Assembly: GCA_947631255.1 (NCBI GenBank)
Contig: CANRKT010000007.1
Coordinates: forward strand, 19,347-83,346
Source: an uncultured Enterobacteriaceae bacterium
GTDB lineage: Bacteria > Pseudomonadota > Gammaproteobacteria > Enterobacterales > Enterobacteriaceae
Direction of reading: 5' to 3'
Length of the DNA stretch: 64,000 nt
Shown piece after piece: positions 16,429-27,291 of the stretch; within the stretch, counting starts at the first letter, position 1; each line of letters starts with the position of its first letter. The translations under genes were made by a program, and so were the position numbers. Below the pieces are notes generated by a model. The model did no database searches and was not told where the DNA came from. It worked only from the letters and a program-made list of their open reading frames with translations.

Positions 16429-18591
16429 TTAGACAGTTTCCAGTTTGGCGTAAGCCGCCACCAGCCACTTGATACCCTGCCCCTGAAAAGCAATTTGTAC
16501 GCGGCTATGTTCACCGCTACCTTCAAGATTCACCACCGTACCCTCACCAAACTTGGGGTGACGCACTCGCTGGCCAAGACTAAAACCAGAATCATTACTG
16601 GAAATCGGGGTCCCCATACGCTGATGGCTGACCGGACGGCTGACACTCGCCCGTAACCGTACTTCTTCAACGCAATTTTCTGGCAGTTCCCCCACAAAAC
16701 GTGAAGGTCGGTGATAGACTTCTTTGCCATATAAGCGCCGCGTTTCAGCATAGGTCAGGGTCAATTTTTGCATCGCCCGAGTCACCCCTACATAGGCCAA
16801 CCGCCGTTCTTCTTCCAGACGACCGCCTTCATCCAGCGACATCTGGCTCGGGAACATCCCCTCTTCCATACCGACGATAAAGACTTGTGGAAATTCGAGA
16901 CCTTTTGCTGAGTGCAGGGTCATCAGCTGGACTGCATCCTGCCAGGTATCGGCCTGACCTTCTCCGGCTTCCAGCGCCGCATGAGAAAGAAATGCCTGTA
17001 ATGGCATCAGGTCTTGATCTTCATCCTGATAACTGAATTGTCGGGTTGCAGTGACCAGTTCTTCTAAGTTTTCAACTCGCGTCTGGCCTTTTTCGCCTTT
17101 CTCCTGCTCATACATCATAAACAGGCCGGAATCTTTAATCACCCTGTCAGTCTGAACGTGCAAAGGCATTTCAGCAGTTTCATGGGCCAAGGCATCAATC
17201 AGTTCAATAAAACGCTGTAGTGCGGAGGCCGCACGACCCGCAAGGGCTTTTTCCTGAAGTAACACTCTTGAGGCTTGCCACATTGTGAGCTGACGGTCAC
17301 GGGCCACTTGCCGCACCACATCAAGCGTCCTTTCGCCGATACCACGAGCAGGTGTATTCACAACGCGCTCAAACCCGGCATCATCATTGCGGTTCGCCAT
17401 CAGACGCAGGTAAGAGAGCGCATCTTTGATTTCCTGACGCTCAAAGAAACGCATTCCACCATAAATTCGATAAGGCATGGCCGCCTGTAATAACGCTTCT
17501 TCAAGTACACGAGACTGGGCGTTACTGCGATAGAGAATGGCGCATTTTTCCAGCGCTCCACCTTGCTCTTGCCAGGTCTTAATGCGGTTAACAACAAAAC
17601 GCGCTTCATCCAGTTCATTAAAAGCACAGTACAATGAAATAGGCTCGCCTTCACCGCCTTCGGTCCAGAGTTCTTTACCCAGGCGACCGGCATTATTAGC
17701 AATCAGCGCGTTAGCAGCGCTCAAAATGGTATTGGTGGAGCGGTAGTTTTGTTCCAGTCGGATGGTCTGGGCACCTGGAAAATCATTCAGGAAACGCTGA
17801 ATATTTTCAACCTGCGCACCACGCCAGCCATAAATCGACTGATCATCATCGCCGACGATCATCACTTTACCGCTCTCACCCGCCAGCAGACGGATCCACG
17901 CATACTGAATATTGTTGGTATCCTGGAATTCATCCACCAGGATATTCGTAAAGCGTTCGCGGTAATGATTCAGAATATGCGGTTTATTGAGCCATAACTC
18001 ATGGGCGCGTAATAGCAGTTCGGCAAAATCCACCAGTCCGGCGCGATCGCAGGCTTCCTGATAACCCTGATAGATTTTCAGCCAGGTTTGCTCAACCGGA
18101 TTACCGTAACTTTCGATATGCTGAGGGCGTAGACCTTCATCTTTTTTACCGTTGATGTACCACATCGCCTGACGTGCAGGCCACTGTTTTTCATCAAGGT
18201 TCATGGCCTTAATGAGCCGTTTAAGCAAACGAAGCTGGTCTTCGCTGTCGAGGATCTGGAAGTCCTGCGGTAATCGCGCATCCATATGGTGAGCACGTAA
18301 CAGACGATGTGCCAGACCATGGAAGGTTCCAACCCACATTCCCCCCTGGCTGGTACCCATCAGCTGACTAATACGGTGACGCATCTCCGCTGCGGCTTTA
18401 TTGGTAAACGTCACTGCCATAATCGAATAAGGTGAGCACTGCTCAACCGTAATCAGCCAGGCGATACGATGCACCAGGACCCGTGTCTTACCACTGCCAG
18501 CCCCGGCCAGGACCAGCATATTGCTACGCGTCGCGGCAACGGCATCGCGCTGTTTATCATTGAGGCCATCAAGCAGGTAAGAAACGTCCAT
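16429..18591 (-). CDS. uvrD: DNA helicase II UvrD
   Basis: Superfamily 1A 3'-5' helicase for nucleotide excision repair and methyl-directed mismatch repair. The start at MDVSYLLDGLNDKQRDAV gives 720 residues, as in E. coli; the ORF track adds MAVP from an upstream ATG that has no ribosome-binding sequence. Walker A is [11 protein letters not shown] near residue 30, motif II is DEFQDTNNIQY near 220, motif III is [12 protein letters not shown] near 248, motif IV/V includes EQNYRST and LMTLHSAKGLEFP, and motif VI is [13 protein letters not shown] near 600. A C-terminal Tudor-like domain begins RVRHPKFGEGTVV. A LexA box lies about 100 bases upstream. Confidence 0.97.
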   Translation of the reverse strand: MDVSYLLDGLNDKQRDAVAATRSNMLVLAGAGSGKTRVLVHRIAWLITVEQCSPYSIMAVTFTNKAAAEMRHRISQLMGTSQGGMWVGTFHGLAHRLLRAHHMDARLPQDFQILDSEDQLRLLKRLIKAMNLDEKQWPARQAMWYINGKKDEGLRPQHIESYGNPVEQTWLKIYQGYQEACDRAGLVDFAELLLRAHELWLNKPHILNHYRERFTNILVDEFQDTNNIQYAWIRLLAGESGKVMIVGDDDQSIYGWRGAQVENIQRFLNDFPGAQTIRLEQNYRSTNTILSAANALIANNAGRLGKELWTEGGEGEPISLYCAFNELDEARFVVNRIKTWQEQGGALEKCAILYRSNAQSRVLEEALLQAAMPYRIYGGMRFFERQEIKDALSYLRLMANRNDDAGFERVVNTPARGIGERTLDVVRQVARDRQLTMWQASRVLLQEKALAGRAASALQRFIELIDALAHETAEMPLHVQTDRVIKDSGLFMMYEQEKGEKGQTRVENLEELVTATRQFSYQDEDQDLMPLQAFLSHAALEAGEGQADTWQDAVQLMTLHSAKGLEFPQVFIVGMEEGMFPSQMSLDEGGRLEEERRLAYVGVTRAMQKLTLTYAETRRLYGKEVYHRPSRFVGELPENCVEEVRLRASVSRPVSHQRMGTPISSNDSGFSLGQRVRHPKFGEGTVVNLEGSGEHSRVQIAFQGQGIKWLVAAYAKLETV

Positions 18592-18692
18592 GGGCACCGC
18601 CATTAAAGGGATTGCAAAAAATTCAGCCGTGTCTGGCTGGTAAAGTGTCGACGACAGATTTACGTCAGCTCACTGCCGTCGAGTCTCAACCC

Positions 18693-18708
18693 CTGGTATT
18701 TTATACAG
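18693..18708. promoter_or_regulatory. LexA (SOS) box upstream of uvrD
   Basis: On the minus strand this reads CTGTATAAAATACCAG, a CTG-N10-CAG operator close to the E. coli uvrD box (CTGTATATATACCCAG as I recall). It lies between the yigB stop and the uvrD start. Confidence 0.8.
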
Positions 18709-18719
18709 AGTTACGGTGA

Positions 18720-19436
18720 TTATATCAGCGCACTCAAGGATGCCAACCGTGAAATTTCGAGATGAGGTAACAAACGGCTATCCTTTATCTGCATTAAGTC
18801 CCCATCAAGAAGATTAATCCAGCACGCCTGCATGCCGCTGGTTATCGCACCACCGACATCCGTCGTCAGATCGTCACCCACATGCAGGATCCTCTCTAAC
18901 GGAAGATCCAATTTTTCTGCCGCTAAGTGGTACATATCGGCCAAAGGTTTAGATCGTCCATCAGGACCCGCTCGCAGAATAAAAGTAAAATATTGATCCA
19001 GCCCAAACAGATGCGGTTCAGCATTACCATTGGTGATAACAGCCAGCGGCCATTTTTTAGCGAGTTTTGCCAGGGTGTCATGCGTTTCCTGACTAATATC
19101 TATACGGCTACGCCATTGCGCAAAGTGTGCCATCGCACCAGCAGCACCTTCACTGGCTTGTGACGCCGTTAGCCCAATATCCAGCATCGTCAGTTCAATT
19201 GAACGCCGCCGCCATTCAGTCACATCGTGATAAATCTCAGGGTCTTCTTGCAATAATGCCTGACGATAACGTTCAAAATCAGACAGGGTAAAATCATGCA
19301 GCCGAGGATGATAGCCCTGAACAAATGCCATCAGCTCTTCGGTCGTGCGTCTGATAACTGGACGGTTATCATAAAGGGTATCGTCCAGATCAAAAGTCAG
19401 AGCAGATATCTGCCCCAGTGGGCGGTAAAAATGCAT
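18720..19436 (-). CDS. yigB: HAD-family phosphatase YigB (FMN / riboflavin-pathway phosphatase)
   Basis: 238 residues, the same length as E. coli YigB, a haloacid dehalogenase phosphatase that dephosphorylates FMN and the riboflavin intermediate 5-amino-6-(5-phospho-D-ribitylamino)uracil. Motif I is [14 protein letters not shown] near residue 13, motif II is [12 protein letters not shown] near 132, the Lys is in [10 protein letters not shown], and motif IV is [13 protein letters not shown] near 188. Its ATG overlaps the xerC stop as TAATG, showing translational coupling at the end of the dapF-yigA-xerC-yigB run. Confidence 0.95.
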   Translation of the reverse strand: MHFYRPLGQISALTFDLDDTLYDNRPVIRRTTEELMAFVQGYHPRLHDFTLSDFERYRQALLQEDPEIYHDVTEWRRRSIELTMLDIGLTASQASEGAAGAMAHFAQWRSRIDISQETHDTLAKLAKKWPLAVITNGNAEPHLFGLDQYFTFILRAGPDGRSKPLADMYHLAAEKLDLPLERILHVGDDLTTDVGGAITSGMQACWINLLDGDLMQIKDSRLLPHLEISRLASLSALI

Positions 19437-20344
19437 TATGATTTCCCCCGTTTAGCACGCGGATGTGCGGCATCATAGATGGATGCCAGGTGTTGAAAGT
19501 CGAGGTGAGTATAGATTTGTGTGGTCGAGAGATTGGCATGGCCAAGCAATTCCTGGACAGCACGCAAATCACCGCTGGACTCCAGCATATGGGTGGCAAA
19601 AGAGTGACGCAGTTTATGAGGATGCACATGGCTGTTTAGCCCCTGTTTAATTCCCCACTCGGCAAAACGTTTTTGGACATTACGGGTTGATATTCGCTTA
19701 CCGGTTTTTGCCAGAAATAAAGCGTCATCATCGGGTCCGAAGAGTTCACGCAACAATAACCAGTGTTCGACCCAACTCACCGCACTACGGCCAACAGGTA
19801 TACGACGCTCTTTACTCCCCTTACCCGTCACCCAGGCATCGCCAGTGGCAAGATCTAAATGATGACAATCCATATTCACCAGTTCTGACAAACGTAACCC
19901 GGCACCATACATGACTTCAAGCATCGCGCGATCGCGTACCGCCAGGGGATCGTTAATATCAATATTCAGTAACTGATTAATATCATCGACCTCAATGTTC
20001 TTCGGTAACAGGCGGCCGGTTTTCGGAGTAGAGATCCCTTTTGCCGGATTGGCCATTAATAGACCCTGGCCTATCTGCCAGTCGAAGAAACTACGCAAAG
20101 CAGACAAACGCAAAGCCAGGCTTGAAGCCTGTAAACCGGCTTTTCGGCTCCGCACTGCTATCGAACGTACCATCGCAGCATCACACTGTGTCCAGCTTTT
20201 GAGTTTCATCTCATCTGCCAGCTGTACAATGGCGGTCAACTGACGCTGATAATTCAGTCGGGTCAATGGACTGAGTTGTCGCTCCACCTTCAGGTAACGC
20301 AGAAAATCTTCGACACTCTGTAACAGCAGGGAAACGTCAGTCAT
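19436..20344 (-). CDS. xerC: Tyrosine recombinase XerC
   Basis: Site-specific recombinase that with XerD resolves chromosome dimers at dif. It has 302 residues (298 in E. coli). The N-terminal SAM-like core-binding domain covers about residues 10-95. The catalytic domain holds the Arg in [10 protein letters not shown] near residue 150, the Lys in [11 protein letters not shown], HxxR in [14 protein letters not shown] near 245, the second His in [10 protein letters not shown] and the nucleophile Tyr in [11 protein letters not shown] near 280. It overlaps yigA by ATGA and yigB by one base, as in the E. coli xerC operon. Confidence 0.97.
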   Translation of the reverse strand: MTDVSLLLQSVEDFLRYLKVERQLSPLTRLNYQRQLTAIVQLADEMKLKSWTQCDAAMVRSIAVRSRKAGLQASSLALRLSALRSFFDWQIGQGLLMANPAKGISTPKTGRLLPKNIEVDDINQLLNIDINDPLAVRDRAMLEVMYGAGLRLSELVNMDCHHLDLATGDAWVTGKGSKERRIPVGRSAVSWVEHWLLLRELFGPDDDALFLAKTGKRISTRNVQKRFAEWGIKQGLNSHVHPHKLRHSFATHMLESSGDLRAVQELLGHANLSTTQIYTHLDFQHLASIYDAAHPRAKRGKS

Positions 20345-21045
20345 AGCCGTTCAACCCAGCGTTCAAGTAATTCAGGTAGCATCCGAGCCAGCTCATCCAG
20401 CAATCGGGTACCCTGCCCTTGATAATAATGCTGGGGGTCGCGGCTACTACAAATGATAACACCGGAGTCGCACGTCCCGCCCATCAGTGACAGAGCTACG
20501 GAACCGACAGCTTTTGCTTCTGGTAAGAGCAGCAGTAGTTCAGGGCCATTTAACGACCCAAGATAGTGCTGCTGTTCCCCTAATCTCTGAATACGTAAAT
20601 GCTCAAAGGACTGACGGCTGAGTCCTAAGTGAGTAAAACCGGAGGGAGCACCAATACGCCAGCTATCTGTAAACAGGCGGATACTGGCACCTGCGAGGCC
20701 CATTTTTCGTGCCCAGCGCTGTAATCTGTCCAGCATCTCTTGCAAGCTTGAAGCCGATGCCAGATTCCCTTGCAGTTGCAGCAAGCGACAAAATAGCGCT
20801 TCGTTTGTCTCTGCCTGACTCAACAGCTGGTCAATATTCTCTTCAAGCTTATTGATATGGTGGCGCTGACGTGCCAAATGCCATTCAACCAGCGACACTG
20901 TGCCACGGATCGGATGCGGCACTTGCAACATTTCAACCTGCTGAGCATTACGTATAAAGAAATCGGGGTTACGCTGTAGATAGTCAACGATAATACTGTC
21001 GTCTAATTCTGGCTGTACGCCTTGCTGTTCCCCAACCTGTTTCAT
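20341..21045 (-). CDS. yigA: DUF484 family protein YigA
   Basis: 234-residue cytosolic protein of the DUF484 family, found between dapF and xerC throughout enterobacteria. It has a short N-terminal helical part ([18 protein letters not shown]), a coiled region around [19 protein letters not shown] and a GAF-like C-terminal half. Its function is unknown. It overlaps dapF and xerC by four bases each, so it is translated as part of that operon, and the conserved position suggests a role tied to these genes, although this is inference. Confidence 0.93.
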   Translation of the reverse strand: MKQVGEQQGVQPELDDSIIVDYLQRNPDFFIRNAQQVEMLQVPHPIRGTVSLVEWHLARQRHHINKLEENIDQLLSQAETNEALFCRLLQLQGNLASASSLQEMLDRLQRWARKMGLAGASIRLFTDSWRIGAPSGFTHLGLSRQSFEHLRIQRLGEQQHYLGSLNGPELLLLLPEAKAVGSVALSLMGGTCDSGVIICSSRDPQHYYQGQGTRLLDELARMLPELLERWVERL

Positions 21046-21866
21046 AGATGTATAAACCCGTCATAAACATGTGTTGCCGGACCGGTCATAAACAACGGTG
21101 ACCCAGGTCCTTTCCAGGAGATATCCAGTCGCCCACCTGGGAGTTCCACGTAGACATTTTCTCCCAAAATCCCCTGGAGAATACCGACAGCCACTGCACC
21201 ACATGCGCCGCTACCGCATGCCTGAGTTTCCCCAGCACCACGCTCGTAGACGCGTAAGCGAATATGCTCCCGCGTCATCACTTGCATAAAACCAATGTTG
21301 GCTCGTTCTGGGAAACGTTCATGGCTTTCCATCACTGGCCCCAGGGTTTCAACCTCAGCAGTCTCGGTGTCATCGACTTGAATCACACAGTGTGGATTGC
21401 CCATAGAAACCACGCCACACATAACGGTCTGTTCTGCCGCACGCATGATATAAGTCTTTTCAGCTTTAATCGCACGGAAGGGAACCTGGGAAGGTTCAAA
21501 ATTTGGCTCACCCATATTCACGCGCACCAGCTCGTCTTCAGTAACGCTCAGAACCATACGTCCGTTTGCGGTGCTGACATTGATTTCTCTTTTATTTGTC
21601 AGCCCTTTAAGACGAACAAAGCGGGCAAAACAACGGGCACCGTTGCCACACTGGGAGACTTCGCTGCCATCGGCATTAAAGATCCGATAGTGAAAATCAA
21701 GATCGGGATCGTAAGGGGGTTCAACAACCAGTAACTGATCAAATCCGACACCCAAATGACGATCCGCTAATCGTCGGATCAGTTCTGGTGAGAAATAGAT
21801 ATTCTGCGTTACCGCATCAACGACCATAAAGTCATTACCAAGGCCATGCATTTTAGAGAACTGCAT
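21042..21866 (-). CDS. dapF: Diaminopimelate epimerase
   Basis: Converts LL- to meso-diaminopimelate for lysine and peptidoglycan synthesis. The start [15 protein letters not shown] gives 274 residues, equal to E. coli DapF; the ORF track adds four residues (MEQK). The codons of that extension contain GGAG six bases before the chosen ATG. The two catalytic cysteines lie in SQCGNGARC near residue 73 and QACGSGACG near 217. It is the first gene of the overlapping dapF-yigA-xerC-yigB series and lies 90 bases after lptM. Confidence 0.97.
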   Translation of the reverse strand: MQFSKMHGLGNDFMVVDAVTQNIYFSPELIRRLADRHLGVGFDQLLVVEPPYDPDLDFHYRIFNADGSEVSQCGNGARCFARFVRLKGLTNKREINVSTANGRMVLSVTEDELVRVNMGEPNFEPSQVPFRAIKAEKTYIMRAAEQTVMCGVVSMGNPHCVIQVDDTETAEVETLGPVMESHERFPERANIGFMQVMTREHIRLRVYERGAGETQACGSGACGAVAVGILQGILGENVYVELPGGRLDISWKGPGSPLFMTGPATHVYDGFIHL

Positions 21867-21956
21867 TTTTTGCTCCATTATCGCAGTTACAAAGCACGAT
21901 ACATCCTAAATCATTCAGGTTGCAGCCAACGAACCTGTAACTTTATGACAGGTATA

Positions 21957-22163
21957 TTAGAAAACAACCTGTGTCGGGCCGTCACCCGTCCCACGATCAT
22001 TACGCGAAGGTATCGTTTCAACCGTATCTTTCTTTGGTATGCTTTGAGTTGTTGGCTTCTGTTCTTTGTCCGCGGAAGGAAAATACAGGGGCCCTTTCAG
22101 GCCGCACCCCGTAAGAACAGCCAGTGTCGTTATGACAACCAGCGTGCAGAAAATCTTCTTCAT
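21957..22163 (-). CDS. lptM: LptM (YifL) small outer-membrane lipoprotein
   Basis: 68-residue lipoprotein with a signal peptide and lipobox VLTGC (Cys near residue 20), followed by GLKGPLYFP, the conserved segment that binds the LptD/LptE translocon and mimics LPS to help LptD assembly. The acidic/polar tail ends DRGTGDGPTQVVF, like the E. coli protein. It is probably co-transcribed with dapF. It is divergent from cyaY, with 259 bp between them and no other recognisable gene in that gap. Confidence 0.93.
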   Translation of the reverse strand: MKKIFCTLVVITTLAVLTGCGLKGPLYFPSADKEQKPTTQSIPKKDTVETIPSRNDRGTGDGPTQVVF

Positions 22164-22422
22164 TATAACGTTGCCTGTGCTTCAAGAATCTTCCGTCTAT
22201 CATCGCAGGTGAAGTCTGAAAAGCAATACTCTTCGTTATCTGCTGCTGTCAAAAAGCGGCCTCTTTTATCTAAAAAATGAAAAGGTTCTCTCTTCAAATC
22301 GCGGGGAAATAGCGGATACTGTACCCTGCTGAGGTAAAATAATGCATCCTCACGGTAGCAATACTTAAACAAGCTGAATATGACGAGTATATACAGCCTT
22401 AAAATCCAAACAGGAAGCAAAC

Positions 22423-22743
22423 ATGAATGACAGTGCATTTCATCAACTGGCTGATGGTCTCTGGTTGGCCATAGAAGAACGCCTTGATAACTGGGATGGC
22501 GAGAGTGATATTGACTGTGAAATCAACGGCGGTGTATTAACACTCAGTTTTGAAAATGGCAGCAAAATCATCATTAATCGCCAGGAGCCATTCCATCAGG
22601 TATGGCTGGCAACGAAAAGCGGTGGCTATCATTTTAATTTGCAAGGCGATGACTGGATTTGTGATCGTAGCGGCGGAGAGTTCTGGCAGCTGCTGGAACA
22701 AGCCAGCTCAGAACAAGCGGGTGAAACCGTCAGCTTTCGCTAA
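22423..22743 (+). CDS. cyaY: Frataxin homologue CyaY
   Basis: 106-residue iron-binding protein that modulates IscS-based iron-sulfur cluster assembly. The acidic first helix ([19 protein letters not shown]) carries iron-binding residues, followed by the frataxin beta sheet with [18 protein letters not shown] and the signature [13 protein letters not shown]. Its stop codon ends at 22743, immediately adjoining the last base of the cyaA stop on the opposite strand, so the two convergent genes have no spacer. Confidence 0.97.
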   Translation: MNDSAFHQLADGLWLAIEERLDNWDGESDIDCEINGGVLTLSFENGSKIIINRQEPFHQVWLATKSGGYHFNLQGDDWICDRSGGEFWQLLEQASSEQAGETVSFR

Positions 22744-25305
22744 TTAAGACTCATACTGCTGCTGAAGCTGTGGCTGCGCTGTATTATCATTTTGAGAATT
22801 CTGCGCAGCCGACGTCGAAGTGATCGTCTGCTGACGGAAGGGGACTACCTGAACGCGCCCATCAACTTCCACTATCTGATAGAACTGCGGTAAGTTGAAA
22901 TTGATAAAACTTGAACCGTAGGTAAATCTGTCGTGGGAAGAAGAATAGAAACGGCTGACATCACGAATTAACTCCTCTTTACTTCCCTCACAATGGTGAT
23001 AAACCTCAGCGCGATTACTTTCATCAAGAATATAGATATTAAAGCCCTGTTCTTCCTGAGTATCTTCAAAGAAAAATTGAATAATCCCTTCACTGGCGTA
23101 ACCATCAACCACTGGCGGCAATGTCACCTGATTGGTTTCCACTTGTGCCGATAAACCATGCAGTTTGTTATGGGAGATAGCACCGTAAAACTCAACCGCA
23201 TTTTCGAGTTTTTGTACTGATACATTCACCCGTTCAAAGAACAGCCCCCAAGTCTGGCCAGCAACACGCAGAGCTTTAAAACGTCCAGGCTCTTGTCGAG
23301 TACTGGAAAGACGGAATTCGATACACTCTGAGACCAGTTGCTGAACCCGGGTACGGATCAGCCCACGCAGATGCTGACTGTAACAGAACACCTCAACACT
23401 GTCTGGCGGCGCAGCATCCTGATGCATTTTCCCAAGAATGGTCTTCAGGGCTTCGATCATGGCCTGCTCGCCGTTGAAATGCAGGGTTCTGACTTCATTC
23501 CATGAATTACGATACAGCAAATCAATGCTACCAATCAGACACTGCTGCTCTTCACCAAAACTGAACACATCCAGCTTGCGGAAATCAATATGAACCACTT
23601 TATCGCGGAATGCGGCCGTCGGGTCATATTCTAGGTTAACAATAATCGCCAAATGACGGATTTCACATGGGCTGTAGAGCGCTTTTGGGGTCGATGCGGG
23701 TAGTCTTAACGGGAAGCTATTGGCAACGTCAGAAACCATTTCCTGTAGCTTCGGTAAATCAATTATTTTATTTCCCTTAATAAACAGTTTCGTGCGTGAA
23801 GTCAGCAGACCATTAAAATAGGCCCAGGCAATCAGTTTATTAAGGTAACGGTTATATTCCAGCGGCTGATGGCTCACGATGGAGTCCATATTCGGTGCCC
23901 GGTTGTAAAGATACCAGCCAGAACGATTGGTACGGCCAGGTGGAACGTAGATAAACGTCAGGTTCGGCTCACTCAAATCAGGCGAGATTTGTGGATTCAC
24001 CAGAGTGACTTTACCCGGCAATGCTTCAAATGCAGCATAGAGTTTACGCGTCAGAACCCCGATATCCTGTGGGCTGGCAGAGACACTCAGGTTATTGCGA
24101 CGCGCAAAACGAATCAGATTGCGGTAACTTTGCATCATCGCATCAAGCAGTTCATTGTGTGCTTCACGGACTTGATCGATTTTCCAGTTAGCCCGGTTGT
24201 CCAGCATTACCAGACGCTCGTTATCCCAGCCCCAGCTTTTCACCAGCTGACCCAAGATTTCACGACGCCAGCCGACACAAGCCCGCTCGCGCGATAATTT
24301 CTCGCACACTTTCAGATAAAAACAGCGACGAACCAGGTCAAGACGCGTCATATCGTTAAGCTCAGTGAGATAATCCGTGACTCGCTCCAGCATCATGCAA
24401 TAAGGATCGAGACCAAAAGAGACTATTTCACCATCATGTAGACGCTGTTTAATGTCTTTAGCTAACAGTCTGCCATGAGGGTATTCCCAAGAATAGGCTT
24501 CCAGTAGCAGGGTTTTCATCACTGCTTTATAAGGGGAGTCGATACTTTTGTAGAGCTGCCATAAACTGGCACCAAAGTACTCTTCTGCCGACAGAGAGCT
24601 CAGCCCCCCCAAATCCAGCCATTCATTTGGCGTCAGTACACCCTGAGCATAGAGCGCCATGACATACTCATCGTAATGCTCTTCTTCGTTACAAGGCACC
24701 ATATTCCAAAGAATACGTTTCCCTGCCAGGCGTACTGCGGTGCGATAGAACTCATCGAGCAACAAAATATGCTGAGTCGAACCACAGTCTTCACCGTCGA
24801 GGCTACCACTGGCATTATGACGAAAACGGTTTTCATCAATCAGGAAGAAACTGACTTCTACGCCAAGTGAAGCAGCCCAGGCTTCGAGTAATCGGCATTT
24901 TCTTTGCAGTAACTGGCGCTCTTCATTGTCCAGCCATGACTGGTGACAGACCCAAATATCGAGGTCAGAAGAACAGCTCTGTCCGACGGAAGAAGTGCTG
25001 CCCATGGAGTACAGCCCGGTCAGTGGCAGCTCACCTGATGGTGTCTCTGGCAGTTGCAGACCGTACTGTAGTTCAAGACCGCTGAGATAGTGGCGCTGGG
25101 TTCCATCAGGCGTGTACAGGCAAATGCCGCGGGGAACATTACCTTCAAGGTAACCCGGCATCAGTGGGTGGTTATAATGTAACAATATTGGCAGTAAACT
25201 GTATACCTGCTGGAAAGCAGGTCCCATTGCAGCAATTGCACGATCTACGCGCAATTGGTTTATGGCATCCAGTCTCTGCTTTAGAGTCTCAATATAGAGG
25301 TACAA
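22744..25305 (-). CDS. cyaA: Class I adenylate cyclase
   Basis: Makes cAMP from ATP; activity is stimulated through phosphorylated EIIA-Glc. It has 853 residues (848 in E. coli). The nucleotidyltransferase-fold catalytic part carries [19 protein letters not shown] near residue 100. The C-terminal half is the regulatory region, ending in a Gln/Asn-rich tail ([18 protein letters not shown]). The initiation codon is TTG with only a weak AGGCG upstream; E. coli cyaA also begins with TTG, which limits synthesis of a toxic excess of cyclase. A CRP site lies about 95 bases upstream. Confidence 0.97.
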   Translation of the reverse strand: MYLYIETLKQRLDAINQLRVDRAIAAMGPAFQQVYSLLPILLHYNHPLMPGYLEGNVPRGICLYTPDGTQRHYLSGLELQYGLQLPETPSGELPLTGLYSMGSTSSVGQSCSSDLDIWVCHQSWLDNEERQLLQRKCRLLEAWAASLGVEVSFFLIDENRFRHNASGSLDGEDCGSTQHILLLDEFYRTAVRLAGKRILWNMVPCNEEEHYDEYVMALYAQGVLTPNEWLDLGGLSSLSAEEYFGASLWQLYKSIDSPYKAVMKTLLLEAYSWEYPHGRLLAKDIKQRLHDGEIVSFGLDPYCMMLERVTDYLTELNDMTRLDLVRRCFYLKVCEKLSRERACVGWRREILGQLVKSWGWDNERLVMLDNRANWKIDQVREAHNELLDAMMQSYRNLIRFARRNNLSVSASPQDIGVLTRKLYAAFEALPGKVTLVNPQISPDLSEPNLTFIYVPPGRTNRSGWYLYNRAPNMDSIVSHQPLEYNRYLNKLIAWAYFNGLLTSRTKLFIKGNKIIDLPKLQEMVSDVANSFPLRLPASTPKALYSPCEIRHLAIIVNLEYDPTAAFRDKVVHIDFRKLDVFSFGEEQQCLIGSIDLLYRNSWNEVRTLHFNGEQAMIEALKTILGKMHQDAAPPDSVEVFCYSQHLRGLIRTRVQQLVSECIEFRLSSTRQEPGRFKALRVAGQTWGLFFERVNVSVQKLENAVEFYGAISHNKLHGLSAQVETNQVTLPPVVDGYASEGIIQFFFEDTQEEQGFNIYILDESNRAEVYHHCEGSKEELIRDVSRFYSSSHDRFTYGSSFINFNLPQFYQIVEVDGRVQVVPFRQQTITSTSAAQNSQNDNTAQPQLQQQYES

Positions 25306-25397
25306 GACGCATCGCCTGATAGTTTTAGTATCACGAAAAAAATCCGATTCCCGGTCGCTTTTCAGTACTATAAATTACCTGAAAAAAATGCTGGAAA

Positions 25398-25413
25398 CGT
25401 GATCAATCTAACA
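25398..25413. promoter_or_regulatory. CRP site in the cyaA promoter region
   Basis: CGTGATCAATCTAACA on the plus strand (TGTTAGATTGATCACG on the minus strand) closely resembles the CRP site that represses the main cyaA promoter of E. coli. The surrounding GGTGTTAGATTGATCACGTTT is conserved beyond the core. It lies in the 284-bp divergent cyaA-hemC region and gives cAMP feedback on cyaA. Confidence 0.7.
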
Positions 25414-25589
25414 CCTTGCTGGTTGACCGTAAAGCCAGATACGCTATTAGTGGAGTGATAGCCCATGCATATGCGTTTATTTTTCCTGATCCCATGTATA
25501 AACCTTCCCTGGTTACCAAACTACCAACACTAACAGCCTTCCGTTAACAATGATAGGATGGTCATTAGATGATAAATACGGTAACAGAC

Positions 25590-26531
25590 ATGCTAGACAA
25601 TATACTAAGAATTGCGACTCGCCAAAGCCCTCTTGCACTCTGGCAAGCACATTTTGTTAAGAAGCAACTGGAACTCTTTCATCCGCAGCTCACTGTAGAA
25701 TTAGTTCCTATGGTCACTCGCGGTGATATTCTGCTGGATACCCCACTGGCAAAAGTGGGTGGAAAAGGCTTATTTGTCAAAGAACTGGAACTTGCACTCC
25801 TTGATGGTCGCGCCGATATCGCAGTCCATTCTCTGAAAGATGTCCCGGTTGCTTTCCCAGAAGGTCTCGGCTTGGTCACTATTTGCGAACGTGATGATCC
25901 CAGAGATGCGTTTGTGTCCAATCATTATGAAAACCTCGAGGCTCTGCCAGCAGGAAGTATCATCGGTACCTCCAGTTTGCGTCGACAATGCCAGCTCGCC
26001 GAGCTGCGTCCGGATCTCACTATCCGTTCACTGCGGGGTAATCTGGGAACACGGTTAGGTAAACTGGATAACGGTGAATATGATGCGATTATTCTTGCTG
26101 TTGCCGGACTGAACCGTCTCGAGATGCAGGCGCGGATTCGTTATGCACTACCGCCAGAGGTGTCATTACCCGCGGTCGGTCAGGGTGCGGTGGGTATCGA
26201 ATGCCGTCTGGATGACGCTCATACTCAAGCCTTGCTGGCACCACTGAATCACGCTGAAACGGCTATCAGAGTCAGTGCTGAACGCGCGATGAATATACGT
26301 CTGGAAGGAGGATGTCAGGTTCCGATTGGTAGTTATGCTGAACTCAATAACGATGAACTCTGGTTACGCGCTCTGGTCGGCACACCTGATGGCCTGGTGA
26401 TGATCCGTGGGGAGCGTCGCGGAAAACCTGAAGATGCCCAGTCTATGGGCGTGTCTCTGGCTGAAGAGTTACTGGCGAAGGGTGCCCGGGAGATCCTCGC
26501 CGAAGTTTATAATGGAGAAGCACCTGCGTGA
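25590..26531 (+). CDS. hemC: Hydroxymethylbilane synthase (porphobilinogen deaminase)
   Basis: Joins four porphobilinogens into hydroxymethylbilane in heme and siroheme synthesis. I start at [15 protein letters not shown], giving 313 residues as in E. coli; the ORF track adds seven residues (MINTVTD). The ribosome-binding site before the chosen ATG is weak. Motifs: [13 protein letters not shown] near residue 55, AVHSLKDVP near 80, [11 protein letters not shown] near 128 and the cofactor-binding Cys in [12 protein letters not shown] near 242. It is the first gene of hemCDXY and overlaps hemD by four bases. Confidence 0.97.
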   Translation: MLDNILRIATRQSPLALWQAHFVKKQLELFHPQLTVELVPMVTRGDILLDTPLAKVGGKGLFVKELELALLDGRADIAVHSLKDVPVAFPEGLGLVTICERDDPRDAFVSNHYENLEALPAGSIIGTSSLRRQCQLAELRPDLTIRSLRGNLGTRLGKLDNGEYDAIILAVAGLNRLEMQARIRYALPPEVSLPAVGQGAVGIECRLDDAHTQALLAPLNHAETAIRVSAERAMNIRLEGGCQVPIGSYAELNNDELWLRALVGTPDGLVMIRGERRGKPEDAQSMGVSLAEELLAKGAREILAEVYNGEAPA

Positions 26532-27274
26532 CCATCCTTGTCACTCGCCCTTCTCCTGCTGGAGAAGCGTTAGTCAGCCGCCTGCTCGCTCTTGGGAAAA
26601 TGGCATACAGTTTTCCTCTGATTGAGTTTTCACCAGGCCGACAATTAGCGCAGTTGCCTGCTCAACTGGCGGCATTACCGGCAGGCTCTCTGGTTTTTGC
26701 CCTGTCGCAGAACGTTATACATTTTGCCAATCCAGTGTTGCGCCAAAACGGTATCAACTGGCCAAAAGAACATACCTGGTTTGCTATTGGACGCACAACA
26801 GCGCTTGCTTTGCATGCTGTAAGCCACTTAACAATTCACTATCCCCAAGGCAGGGAAATCAGTGAAGTCTTGCTACAATTACCAGAGTTGCAACAAATTC
26901 ACGGCAAACAGGCACTGATTTTGCGTGGTAATGGTGGTCGTGAGTTATTAGGTGAGACATTGCAGGAGCGCGGTGCAAAAGTTACTTTTTGTGAATGTTA
27001 TCAACGTAATGAAATAAATTACAATCCACTGGAAGAGGCCTGCCGGTGGTATGAGCGCCAGATTTCAACCATTGTTGTCACCAGTGGTGAAATGCTGCAA
27101 CAACTCTATACGCTGATCCCCGTCTGGTATCGTGAAAACTGGCTACTTCAATGCCAGTTATTGGTGGTCAGTGAACGACTGGCAAGTCTTGCCAGACATC
27201 TGGGCTGGTATAATATTCTGGTCGCTGATAACGCGGATAATGATGCGCTATTGCGCGCGTTACAATTAACCTAA
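26528..27274 (+). CDS. hemD: Uroporphyrinogen-III synthase
   Basis: Closes hydroxymethylbilane to uroporphyrinogen III with inversion of ring D. It has 248 residues (246 in E. coli). The family is poorly conserved in sequence, but the N-terminal [39 protein letters not shown] near residue 135 and the [12 protein letters not shown] region near 178 are typical. The start is GTG overlapping the hemC stop as GTGA, indicating coupled translation. Confidence 0.95.
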   Translation: MTILVTRPSPAGEALVSRLLALGKMAYSFPLIEFSPGRQLAQLPAQLAALPAGSLVFALSQNVIHFANPVLRQNGINWPKEHTWFAIGRTTALALHAVSHLTIHYPQGREISEVLLQLPELQQIHGKQALILRGNGGRELLGETLQERGAKVTFCECYQRNEINYNPLEEACRWYERQISTIVVTSGEMLQQLYTLIPVWYRENWLLQCQLLVVSERLASLARHLGWYNILVADNADNDALLRALQLT

Positions 27275-27291
27275 AAATACGGGACGCCACA

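Noticed and set aside
22163-22438. 91-residue ORF between lptM and cyaY on the minus strand
   Set aside because: It overlaps the starts of lptM and cyaY, lacks a ribosome-binding sequence and has no recognisable similarity; it covers the promoter region.
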